A program made the translations under genes and the position numbers. Below the pieces are notes generated by a model. The model was not told the origin of the DNA. It did not search any database and saw only the letters and a list, made by a program, of their open reading frames with translations. From the NCBI GenBank assembly GCA_028285495.1, contig JANQPB010000044.1:310001-374000 (forward strand): a stretch of DNA of 64,000 bases, written 5' to 3'. The stretch is from Acidimicrobiales bacterium (GTDB taxonomy: Bacteria; Actinomycetota; Acidimicrobiia; Acidimicrobiales; SZUA-35). Positions 7,413 through 14,862 of this stretch are shown piece by piece (the first letter of the stretch is position 1; the number at the start of each line of letters is the position of its first letter).

Positions 7413-9188
7413 ATGGCCGAGCACGACCTGGTCATCCGCAACGGCACGGTGATCGACGGAACGGGCGGACCACGACGACAGGCCGACGTGGCCATCACCG
7501 ACGGGATCGTCACCCACGTCGGTGGCTCGGACGGAGGCCGGGTCGACGGGCGGGGTGAACGGGAGATCGAGGGTGAGGGCCGGCTGGTCCAACCGGGCTT
7601 CGTCGACATCCACACCCACTACGACGGGCAGGCCACCTGGGACGCCCACCTCACCCCGTCGAGCTGGCACGGCGTCACGACGGTGGTGATGGGCAACTGC
7701 GGGGTCGGCTTCGCCCCGGTCGACCCCGGCGACGAGGAGCGGCTGGTCCAGCTGATGGAGGGGGTCGAGGACATCCCCGGCACCGCCCTCCACGAGGGAC
7801 TTCCCTGGACGTGGCGCAGCTTCGAGGACTACCTCGACCACCTTGACGCCACCCCCCACGACATCGACCTCGGCGCCTACCTGCCCCACGCCGCCGTCCG
7901 GCTCAACGTGATGGGCGAGCGAGGGGTGGCCCGGGAACCGGCGACCCCGGACGACATCGCGGCGATGGCCACCATCGCCCACCGGGCCGTCGAGGCCGGG
8001 GCGATGGGCTTCTCCAGCTCGCGCACGTTGAACCACAAGACTTCTCTCGGAGAGCCGACGCCGACCCTGGAGGCGGAACTCGACGAGCTGGTCGGGATCG
8101 CCAAGGCCCTCGGAGCCGCCGGCAAGGGCATCATCCAGCTGGTCAGCGACTTCATCGACCTCGACGAGGAGTTCCAGCTGGCCAGGGCCATGGGGGCCGA
8201 GTCGGGTCGCCCCGTGTCGATCTCGATCGCCCAGGCCAGGCGCCGGCCCGACCAGTGGCGGGTCCTGCTCGACCGGATGGCCGAGGCGACCGCCGAGGGG
8301 GTGACGATGACCGGGCAGGTCTGCGCCCGCCCGATCGGGGTGCTGATGGGGCACGAGGCGACGCTCAGCCCGTTCATGTACTGCGCCACCTACCAGCAGC
8401 TGGCCAGCCGACCCCTGGCCGATCGGGTTGCGGCGATGCGCGAGCCCGCAGTGCGGGCCGCCATCCTCGACGAGCAGGCCAGGATCGAGCGCGGCGACCA
8501 CTCGGTCGATGGCCAGGACGGGGTGCTTGGCAGCCAGCCCCGACACCTGACCCGCTGGCACACCATGTTCCCCCTCGGCGACCCCCCGAACTACGAGCCG
8601 GCCGAGGCCGACTCGCTGGCCGCCCGGGCGGAGCGGCACGGTGTCCGTGCGGCCGAGCTGGCCTACGACCTGCTGCTCGAACGCGACGGCACGGCGCTGA
8701 TCTACGTCCCGTCGCTCAACTACGCCAGGGGCAACCTCGACGACGTGCGGGAGATGCTCCTGCACGTCGCCTCCGTGCCCGGGCTGTCGGACGGCGGCGC
8801 CCACGTCGGCACGATCTGCGACGTCAGCTTCCCGACCACGCTGATGCAGTGGTGGGGCCGCGACCGCCCAAGCGGCCGGATCCCGCTCGAGACCCTCGTC
8901 CACAAGCAGGCCAGGGTCACCGCCGAGACGGTCGGGCTGCTCGACCGGGGGCTGCTGGCCCCCGGCTTCAAGGGCGACCTCAACGTCATCGACCACGAGG
9001 CGCTGACGCTGCACGGGCCGGAGATCGTGCACGACCTGCCGGCCGGCGGCCGCCGGCTGATCCAGAAGGTGACCGGCATCGAGCACACGTTCGTCTCTGG
9101 CATCGAGGTCACCTCCGAGTCGACGTCGACCGGGGCGACACCCGGCCGCCTGGTCCGGGGCGCTCGGCCCGACCCCCGGATGGTCTGA
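7413..9188 (+). CDS. N-acyl-D-amino-acid deacylase / D-aminoacylase family amidohydrolase
   Basis: The 591-aa protein belongs to the amidohydrolase superfamily branch of D-aminoacylase. Features are the N-terminal LVIRNGTVIDGTGGPRR beta-sandwich strand, the metal-binding QPGFVDIHTHYDGQ, GVTTVVMGNCGVGF (the Cys of this motif is a zinc ligand in D-aminoacylase) and the late GLSDGGAHVG with the catalytic Asp. Such enzymes hydrolyse N-acyl-D-amino acids or cyclic amides in the cytoplasm. Start at ATG 7413 is supported by GAGGGGG about nine bases upstream. It is divergent from the metallopeptidase gene, with about 157 bp between the two starts. Confidence 0.88.
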   Translation: MAEHDLVIRNGTVIDGTGGPRRQADVAITDGIVTHVGGSDGGRVDGRGEREIEGEGRLVQPGFVDIHTHYDGQATWDAHLTPSSWHGVTTVVMGNCGVGFAPVDPGDEERLVQLMEGVEDIPGTALHEGLPWTWRSFEDYLDHLDATPHDIDLGAYLPHAAVRLNVMGERGVAREPATPDDIAAMATIAHRAVEAGAMGFSSSRTLNHKTSLGEPTPTLEAELDELVGIAKALGAAGKGIIQLVSDFIDLDEEFQLARAMGAESGRPVSISIAQARRRPDQWRVLLDRMAEATAEGVTMTGQVCARPIGVLMGHEATLSPFMYCATYQQLASRPLADRVAAMREPAVRAAILDEQARIERGDHSVDGQDGVLGSQPRHLTRWHTMFPLGDPPNYEPAEADSLAARAERHGVRAAELAYDLLLERDGTALIYVPSLNYARGNLDDVREMLLHVASVPGLSDGGAHVGTICDVSFPTTLMQWWGRDRPSGRIPLETLVHKQARVTAETVGLLDRGLLAPGFKGDLNVIDHEALTLHGPEIVHDLPAGGRRLIQKVTGIEHTFVSGIEVTSESTSTGATPGRLVRGARPDPRMV

Positions 9189-9220
9189 CACCGGGCGGCC
9201 CGGGCTGCGCCCGCGCCCGC

Positions 9221-10453
9221 TCAGGCGATCGTGAGGCGATGCTCGACGAAGGCGTCACCGAGCCAGTCGCGCCCGGCGAGGACCACCTCGACGGTCGAGC
9301 CGTCGTCGATGACCTCGACCGTGCCGAAGCGGCCGCCGCCGGGGAACTCGCCGTGGCTGTACGGACCACCCTTCGTGCTGCCGACCTGGTCGAGGGCGGC
9401 CACGTGCAGCAGCGGGAAGCCGCCGGTCTCGGTGTCGAGTCGGCCACGGTCCGAGAGGTTGGTGTTGGTGCCGTCGTCGATGGCGACCATGTGGGCGTCG
9501 CCGCTGACCATCACGAGGTTGGCGATGCCCTCGTCGACGAGCAGGTCGGCCAGCTCCCGGCGCTCGGTGCTGTAGCCGGCCCAGCTGTCGTCCCCCGCCT
9601 CGGCTCGACCGGTCCAGGGCACCGGTTGGATCCAGACGACGACGGCGTGGCTCGACGACGCCCGCACGAGCTCGTCCTTCAGCCACGCCTTCTGCTCGGG
9701 GCCGAGCATCGACTTGGCGTCGTCGTCCGGGAGGTCGCTCGGGTCCCGGTCGGAGCGGGCGTCGGTCATCACGAACCGGACCCGGCCGATCGTGAACGCC
9801 TGGTGGAGGGCGGAGCTCGGACCGCCCAGCTCGTAGCTGGGCACGTAGTGCCGGTAGGCGGTCATCGCCGCCGGCCGCGACGCCGAGGTCCGGTCGGCGT
9901 TGTCGACCCCGTAGTCGTGGTCGTCCCAGACGTAGGCGACCGACGTCGACCGGTACAGGGCCGACTGGGCCGGGGAGCGCAGGACCCGATCGAGCGCCTC
10001 GTGGAACCGCTCGACGTCGGCGGTGTCGATGTCGGCGTAGTGGAAGTCGCCGATGATGCCGAACAGGAGCGGGTCGAGCTCGGCGATGGCGTCGAACACG
10101 GCCGTGTTGGAACCGGTCAGCGCGCAGCCGCCGAACGCCACCAGGAACGAGGCCGGTCCGGCGGGGAAGGTACGGAACGAGCCGCCGACACCCCGGTCGA
10201 GCACCCCGTCGAGCTCCGGGGCGTAGTGGTAGGTGGTGTCGGGTTGCAGGCCGGCGACGTCGAAGCCAACCACGGGTGAGCCGTCCATCCGGGTCCCGTC
10301 GACCAGGCGGGCACCGGTCAGCTCGGGGTCGGTCGAGACCGCCAACCGGGCCGGGACCGAGTCGTCGGTCGGCTGATCCACTGCGTCGGGCCGTCCGGCA
10401 GCGGCCTCGCCGACGACCCCGGCTGCTGGCCGGCGGTGGCGCAGGACCGCCAC
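9221..10453 (-). CDS. PhoD-like alkaline phosphatase / phosphodiesterase (main frame; signal peptide in another frame)
   Basis: The frame encodes the metallophosphatase core of the PhoD family: SFLVAFGGCALTGSN, FGIIGDFHYADI, VAYVWDDHDYG, RFVMTDARS, a tryptophan-containing WIQPVPW and LVMVSGDAHM, in the usual order, preceded by the fibronectin-like domain (STDPELTGARLV to DTTYHYAPELDGV). PhoD enzymes are exported by Tat and cleave phosphate esters using Fe/Ca. In this frame no signal peptide is found: the GTG at 10453 begins a poor, Arg-rich stretch. A clear Tat signal lies immediately upstream in a different frame, so the natural gene probably starts at 10614 and one base is missing near 10372-10380 (see findings). 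Confidence 0.8.
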   Translation of the reverse strand: MAVLRHRRPAAGVVGEAAAGRPDAVDQPTDDSVPARLAVSTDPELTGARLVDGTRMDGSPVVGFDVAGLQPDTTYHYAPELDGVLDRGVGGSFRTFPAGPASFLVAFGGCALTGSNTAVFDAIAELDPLLFGIIGDFHYADIDTADVERFHEALDRVLRSPAQSALYRSTSVAYVWDDHDYGVDNADRTSASRPAAMTAYRHYVPSYELGGPSSALHQAFTIGRVRFVMTDARSDRDPSDLPDDDAKSMLGPEQKAWLKDELVRASSSHAVVVWIQPVPWTGRAEAGDDSWAGYSTERRELADLLVDEGIANLVMVSGDAHMVAIDDGTNTNLSDRGRLDTETGGFPLLHVAALDQVGSTKGGPYSHGEFPGGGRFGTVEVIDDGSTVEVVLAGRDWLGDAFVEHRLTIA

Positions 10454-10617
10454 AGGGCTCGACCATCGACCCGGAGGCCGAACGCGGCGGCGACCGCGGC
10501 CGCGCCCCCGGCACCGAGGAGGCGACGCCGGCGCCGATCGAGCGGCCGCGCCGCCGGCGGCCCCGGGTCCCGGGTGCCGGCCTCGGTCCGGCCGTCGGCT
10601 CCGGTGCCGGCCATCAC
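10375..10617 (-). pseudogene. Displaced 5' part of the PhoD-like gene: Tat signal peptide in a shifted frame
   Basis: Starting with GTG/ATG at 10617/10614, this frame encodes a typical twin-arginine leader: basic N-region, RRRRRLLGAGG, a hydrophobic AAAVAAAFGL core, then LRVDGRALW and ending in DGPTQWI before the frame degenerates. PTQW followed by a V/T-x-x-S strand is, as far as I recall, how the fibronectin-like domain of PhoD relatives begins, and the continuation (PTDDSVPARLAVSTD) is found one base out of frame. A 1-bp deletion, real or from sequencing, is the simplest explanation; a -1 ribosomal frameshift is the alternative. Confidence 0.65.
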
Positions 10618-10719
10618 CGTGCGCTCAGCCCGAGGCGCAGCGTCGACGCCGGTCGCCGGTCCCGGCCGGGTGCCGACCGGCGGCGACCGGAGCTGCGGCG
10701 ACCCCGATCGATGCGGCCA

Positions 10720-11529
10720 TCAGGCGCCGACGAGGCGCTGGCGGAACCGGCGCATGCCCCGCAGCCACCGGTCGTAGTCGTTGGCCTTGCGCTCGAAGTA
10801 GGTCGACACCTCCGGGTGGGGCAGGACCAGGAACCGCTCCTCGCGGATGGCGTCGACGCAGTCGCGGGCCACGTCGTCCGGCTCGAGGATGCCGTCGCCG
10901 GCCGCCTGCCTGGCCTCGGCGTTGCTCGGCTTGTCGAGGGCCCTGGGGCCGAGGATGTTGGTCCGCACCGCCTGCGGGCACAGCACCGACACCCCGATGC
11001 CGTCGTCGCCGTGGTTGATCGCCACCCACTCGGCGAAGGCGACCGCGGCGTGCTTCGACACCGCATAGGGCCCCGAGTCCATCTGGGTCAGGAGACCGGC
11101 GGCCGAGGCGGTGTTGAGCAGGTAGCCGCCACCCCGCTCGACCATCCCGGGTATGACGGCCCTGGCCGCATACAGGTGTGACCAGGTGTGGACGTTCATC
11201 ATCCGCTGCCACTCGTCGGTCGGCAGGTCGAGCCCGCCCCGCAGCCCGTAGCCGGCATTGGACACGAACACGTCGAGCGAGCCGTGTGCCTCCGTCGTGT
11301 CGACCACGACCCGTTCGACCGCCCGCTCGTCGCCGACGTCGAGCGCGGCCGACGTGGCCACCCCGGGGTGCGACTCGTTGACCATCGCCGCGGTCTCCGC
11401 TGCGTTGTCGCCGTCGAGATCGGTGCAGACGACGGCCCGCGCCCCCTCGTCGGCGAAGGCGCTGGCCAGCGACCGCCCGATGCCCGATCCCGCTCCGGTG
11501 ATGACCGCTACCTTGTCGTGCAGTTCCAT
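10720..11529 (-). CDS. Short-chain dehydrogenase/reductase (classical SDR)
   Basis: The 269-aa product has the full classical SDR set: the nucleotide-binding TGAGSGIG at residues 11-18, the acidic CTDLDG after the second strand (Asp suggests NAD(H) preference), NAG at 91-93, and the catalytic Ser142, Tyr155 and Lys159 (YAVSK). The segment after the catalytic Lys carries a substrate-loop VLCPQAVRTN. It probably oxidises a hydroxyl group on a small molecule; the substrate is unknown. A TATGGT hexamer 8 nt before the ATG indicates a leaderless transcript. It diverges from the amidohydrolase gene at 11592. Confidence 0.9.
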   Translation of the reverse strand: MELHDKVAVITGAGSGIGRSLASAFADEGARAVVCTDLDGDNAAETAAMVNESHPGVATSAALDVGDERAVERVVVDTTEAHGSLDVFVSNAGYGLRGGLDLPTDEWQRMMNVHTWSHLYAARAVIPGMVERGGGYLLNTASAAGLLTQMDSGPYAVSKHAAVAFAEWVAINHGDDGIGVSVLCPQAVRTNILGPRALDKPSNAEARQAAGDGILEPDDVARDCVDAIREERFLVLPHPEVSTYFERKANDYDRWLRGMRRFRQRLVGA

Positions 11530-11537
11530 GCCAGCCG

Positions 11538-11543
11538 ACCATA
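11538..11543 (-). promoter_or_regulatory. -10 element of the SDR gene (TATGGT, 8 nt before ATG)
   Basis: On the minus strand TATGGT is followed by eight bases and the ATG at 11529; no ribosome-binding site is visible. The spacing fits a transcript beginning at or next to the start codon. Confidence 0.5.
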
Positions 11544-11591
11544 GTGGCCGCGATCTTGAGCGGTCGACGCGGCATTTGGGAGGCTGGGTCC

Positions 11592-12794
11592 ATGCCCTAC
11601 GCGACCGACCGGCTCATCCACGACGCCGACGCCCACATCATGGAGACGCCGGACTGGCTGACCCCCTACCTCGATCCGGCCATCGCCGGTCGGGTGGACC
11701 GGCACGACCTCGTCGGCGGCGTCGGCGGGGCCGGCACGGCCGGCGAGGAGCAGTTCTTCGCCAGGGCCGCCGAGCGCCAGGCCGACCCGGGGTACCGCTC
11801 CCAGGACGAGGAGCTGATCACGATCCGCAAGAACTGGGACGCCCCCGGTTCGTGGATCGCGGCCGATCGACCCGCGGCGCTCGATCACCTCGGGTTCGCC
11901 AGCCAGCTGGTGTTCAACACCTTCGACTCGGCTTACCTCGAAGAGCTGGAGCACGGCGACGACCTCGACCTGGTCGACGGCGTCACCAGGGCCCACAACC
12001 GGGCGATGGTCGACTTCTGCTCGGTCGACCGGCGGTTGCTGCCGACCTGCTACGTGCCGCTGGCCGAGTTCGACCGGGCGGCGGCGATGGCGACCGAGGC
12101 CGTCGAGCTCGGGGCGGCGGCGCTGCTGGTGGCCTCCAGTTGCCCGCAGGAGCACTCCCCCAGCCACCTCGGGCTCGACCCCGTCTGGGCCGCGGCGGCC
12201 GACGCCGGGATCCCGATCGTGTTCCACGTCGGCGGTGGCGGCCAGCTGCTCGACAAGACGTATTTCCGCAACGGCCTCCCCATCCCACCCGACTTCCACG
12301 GCGGGGCCGAGAACTTCCGATCGGTCGACTACATGGCCATCCCCGGCCCACCGATGCAGACCCTGGCCACGATGCTGTTCGACGGCGTGTTCGAGCGCTT
12401 TCCGAGCCTGAAGGTCGGCGTGATCGAGCAGGGTGCCATCTGGGTCCCCGGGTGGATGCGACAGATGGAGTCGGCGTTCGATGCGTTCGCCCGCCACGAG
12501 GACCGGCTGCAGGGGCTGAGCCTGCGACCGAGCGAGTACGTGCAGCGCCAGATCCGGGTGACGCCGTACCCGACCGAGGACGTCGGCTGGATCGCCGCCC
12601 AGGGCTGCGAGGACGTGCTGCTGTTCTCGTCCGACTATCCCCACGTCGAGGGCGGACGGCGGCCGATCGAGCGGTTCGAGCGGTCGCTCGGCGACGCGTC
12701 GGCCGAGGTGCGCGACAAGTTCTACGCGCACAACTTCGTCGACCTGATGGGTCGGGCCATCGACGTTCTCGACCCGGCGACGGTGCCGGCCTGA
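11592..12794 (+). CDS. Amidohydrolase-2 family protein (COG2159 type)
   Basis: A 400-aa TIM-barrel metal-dependent hydrolase of the ACMS-decarboxylase/uracil-5-carboxylate-decarboxylase-like branch. It has the N-terminal D-x-H ligand (HDADAHIMETP, Asp13/His15), a mid-barrel His in PIVFHVGGG, KVGVIEQGAIWVPGW and the C-terminal LFSSDYPHVEG containing the catalytic Asp. These enzymes are hydrolases or decarboxylases of aromatic or heterocyclic acids. The longer open frame starts at 11544, but the ATG at 11592 has GGGAGG eight bases before it and starts the conserved region. It is related at low identity to the gene at 54609. Confidence 0.85.
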   Translation: MPYATDRLIHDADAHIMETPDWLTPYLDPAIAGRVDRHDLVGGVGGAGTAGEEQFFARAAERQADPGYRSQDEELITIRKNWDAPGSWIAADRPAALDHLGFASQLVFNTFDSAYLEELEHGDDLDLVDGVTRAHNRAMVDFCSVDRRLLPTCYVPLAEFDRAAAMATEAVELGAAALLVASSCPQEHSPSHLGLDPVWAAAADAGIPIVFHVGGGGQLLDKTYFRNGLPIPPDFHGGAENFRSVDYMAIPGPPMQTLATMLFDGVFERFPSLKVGVIEQGAIWVPGWMRQMESAFDAFARHEDRLQGLSLRPSEYVQRQIRVTPYPTEDVGWIAAQGCEDVLLFSSDYPHVEGGRRPIERFERSLGDASAEVRDKFYAHNFVDLMGRAIDVLDPATVPA

Positions 12795-12827
12795 GGGAAC
12801 CGCCGCCGGCCAGACCGGGCCGGGCGG

Positions 12828-13592
12828 TCACGCCCGGGCGAGGACGATCAGCTCGAGGCTCTCCGCCGGGTCGAACGGGCTGCGGTCCCAGTCGCCCCAG
12901 ACGGTCTCGACGGTGAACCCGGCGGTCTCCAGGCTCGCTCGGATCTCGTCCGGGTCGCGGAAGCGGAGGTGCTCGAGCACCTGGAGGTGCCGCCCGTCTG
13001 GCAGGACGGTGTTGCCACGGTGGGTGATGGTGTAGGAGTCGTCCGGGCCGGCGACCGACTCGGTCTCGGTCCACGACGTGAAGGTGCCACCCCGTGGGTG
13101 GGGGCGCGTTCGCTCGGTGTTGGCCCGGACCCAGCGGCCAGGCCAGTCGATCGCCGGGTTGCGGGTCTCGAACGACAGGTGACCGCCCGGGGCCAGGCAT
13201 CGCCCGGCCCGGGCCAGCAGCTCGCCCCACTCGTCGTCGGTGACGAAGTACTGGGCGACGTGGCCCATCATCACCGCCAGGTCGATCGAGTCGGGTGGCA
13301 CCAGGTCGAGGCCACCGTGCAGCCACTCGACGGTGTCGCCTCCCGGCCTGGCCCTGGCCACGTCGAGCACCGCGGCGGCCGGGTCGACCCCGACCGCTCG
13401 CAGGCCACGGGCGGCGGCGTCGACGGCGAACACGCCGGTGCCACAGCCGATGTCGAGGATCGAGCCGGCGCCGAGGGAGGCCGCCAGGTCGAGGTAGAAG
13501 TCGAGGTCCCAGCGGCCGTCGGCACACTCGACGTCGTAGGTCTCGGCCAGCAACGGGTGCTCGGGCCATGGCTCGGACAGCGGTGTGGCCAC
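12828..13592 (-). CDS. Class I SAM-dependent methyltransferase
   Basis: From the GTG at 13592 this is a 254-aa methyltransferase: the AdoMet motif I is SILDIGCGTGVFA at about residues 44-56, followed by VGVDPAAAVLDVARAR (acidic ribose contact), MMGHVAQYF and LAPGGHLSFETRNP. The C-terminal half (DSYTITHRGN to LEHLRFRDPDEI) resembles small-molecule methyltransferases of the UbiE/Methyltransf_25 type. A much longer open frame runs upstream but crosses the start of the next gene on the other strand. The choice of GTG 13592 is supported by TACGGT seven bases upstream, the leaderless arrangement seen for other genes here. Confidence 0.85.
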   Translation of the reverse strand: MATPLSEPWPEHPLLAETYDVECADGRWDLDFYLDLAASLGAGSILDIGCGTGVFAVDAAARGLRAVGVDPAAAVLDVARARPGGDTVEWLHGGLDLVPPDSIDLAVMMGHVAQYFVTDDEWGELLARAGRCLAPGGHLSFETRNPAIDWPGRWVRANTERTRPHPRGGTFTSWTETESVAGPDDSYTITHRGNTVLPDGRHLQVLEHLRFRDPDEIRASLETAGFTVETVWGDWDRSPFDPAESLELIVLARA

Positions 13593-13599
13593 GCCGGCG

Positions 13600-13605
13600 A
13601 CCGTA
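13600..13605 (-). promoter_or_regulatory. -10 element of the methyltransferase gene (TACGGT, 7 nt before GTG)
   Basis: TACGGT lies seven bases upstream of the GTG at 13592 on the minus strand, consistent with transcription starting at the start codon. It helps to fix the start of this gene. Confidence 0.45.
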
Positions 13606-13701
13606 CCGGCGGGCCCGACCGGTGGCGAACGAATTCCGGTCGCCCGGGCAGCCAGGCCCGGCGATGGGTGGACCCGATCCGGGGTGGGTAACAATGGGGC
13701 C

Positions 13702-14724
13702 ATGGCCGACACCCACCTCCCTCCCCTCGTCGCCGAGGTGGTCGACGACCTCCGCTGCGCCCCGCAGGCCGTCGAGCTCGGGCTCGACCCGCGAGGCACC
13801 GCAACCCATTGCCACACCCTGGTCCTGATCGAGTACGCCGGGCTCTGGCCGGCGAAGATCGAGGAGATCGACGTCATCGCCGCCCTGCCGACGCTCGGGC
13901 CGGGGCATCGCATCCTGACCACCCGGTCGGACGACGGTGCCGGGGCGGGAGCGGGGGCGGGCGCACCGGCGCTCTCGATCTGGCGGGCCGGCGACGACCT
14001 GCGCTTCACCGGCATCGACTACCACCTCGACGGTGGCGTCGACGGTCCCGCTGCGCACGGGGCGATGGCCGCGCTGGCCGACGGGGCCGAACCGGGGGAG
14101 GCGGACGGCGTGACCGCCATCGGTGCGGCCCCACCCGAGGTGCTGATCTGCGGCCACGGTCGGCGCGACACCTGCTGCGGGTCCTTCGGCATCCGGCTCC
14201 TGGCCCAGGCCCGCGACCGGGCAGCGAGCGATCCGACGGGATCGTGGGCCGGTGTGCGGGTCCGGCGGTGCAGCCACACCGGCGGCCACCGGTTCGCACC
14301 GACCGGGATCACGCTGCCCGATGGCCGGATGTGGGCGTTCCTCGACGCGGACCTGCTCGACGCGGTCGTGGCCGAGCACCCCGAGCCGCGCCTGCCGGAC
14401 AGCAATCGAGGCTTGATGGCGCTCGACCCGCTGGCCCAGGTCGCCGAGGCCGCGCTGTGGGATCGCGTCGGTCCGGCCTGGCGGTCGTTCCGGCCGACCA
14501 TCGAGCGCATCGAGGGCGGCGACGCCGCCGCGACGGTCCACGTCCGCTGGGACGGCGACCCCAACGGGTTCGGGGTCGGCGCCGGGGCTGGGGCGGGGTC
14601 GGTCGCCGGTCGGGCCACGGTCGAGGTCCGCCGGTCCGGCTCGGTGCCGACGCCGGCCTGCGGGGCCCCCATCGCCGAGGCCCGCAAGTCGAGTCCGACC
14701 TACGAGGTGGTCTCGATCACCTGA
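13702..14724 (+). CDS. Sucrase/ferredoxin-like family protein (thioredoxin-fold [2Fe-2S])
   Basis: The 340-aa product matches the Suc_Fer-like family: LVLIEYAGLWPAK near the N-terminus, then LICGHGRRDTCCGSFG with two adjacent cysteines, and CSHTGGHRFAPTGI, the Cys/His-rich motif that binds an iron-sulphur cluster in related thioredoxin-fold ferredoxins. Despite the historical name there is no reason to expect sucrase activity; an electron-transfer role is more likely. The ATG at 13702 sits six bases after an AACAAT hexamer, suggesting leaderless transcription. The neighbouring methyltransferase is divergent. Convergent with the PEP-utilising gene. Confidence 0.8.
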   Translation: MADTHLPPLVAEVVDDLRCAPQAVELGLDPRGTATHCHTLVLIEYAGLWPAKIEEIDVIAALPTLGPGHRILTTRSDDGAGAGAGAGAPALSIWRAGDDLRFTGIDYHLDGGVDGPAAHGAMAALADGAEPGEADGVTAIGAAPPEVLICGHGRRDTCCGSFGIRLLAQARDRAASDPTGSWAGVRVRRCSHTGGHRFAPTGITLPDGRMWAFLDADLLDAVVAEHPEPRLPDSNRGLMALDPLAQVAEAALWDRVGPAWRSFRPTIERIEGGDAAATVHVRWDGDPNGFGVGAGAGAGSVAGRATVEVRRSGSVPTPACGAPIAEARKSSPTYEVVSIT

Positions 14725-14759
14725 CCAGCTGACCGCGGCCGGCCAGCGCCGGGGCCATG

Positions 14760-14799
14760 CCGGCCAGCACTCGGGCCGTCCCGGCCAGCACTCGGGCCG
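14760..14799 (+). repeat. Two-copy 21-bp direct repeat in a convergent intergenic gap
   Basis: A 19-bp sequence beginning CCGGCCAGCACTCGGGCCG occurs at 14760 and again at 14781. It is GC-rich and self-complementary at its ends, so each copy may form a small hairpin between the two convergent genes. Function unknown; termination is possible. Confidence 0.5.
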
Positions 14800-14862
14800 G
14801 TGCGCACCGACCGGTGCCGGGTCCGGGCCCGTGGGCGCCGGTCGAGGATCGAGAATCCCGGG

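Noticed and set aside
8255..10279. 674-codon open frame on the plus strand
   Set aside because: Shifted-frame shadow of the D-aminoacylase gene that runs on into the antisense of PhoD; no domain seen.
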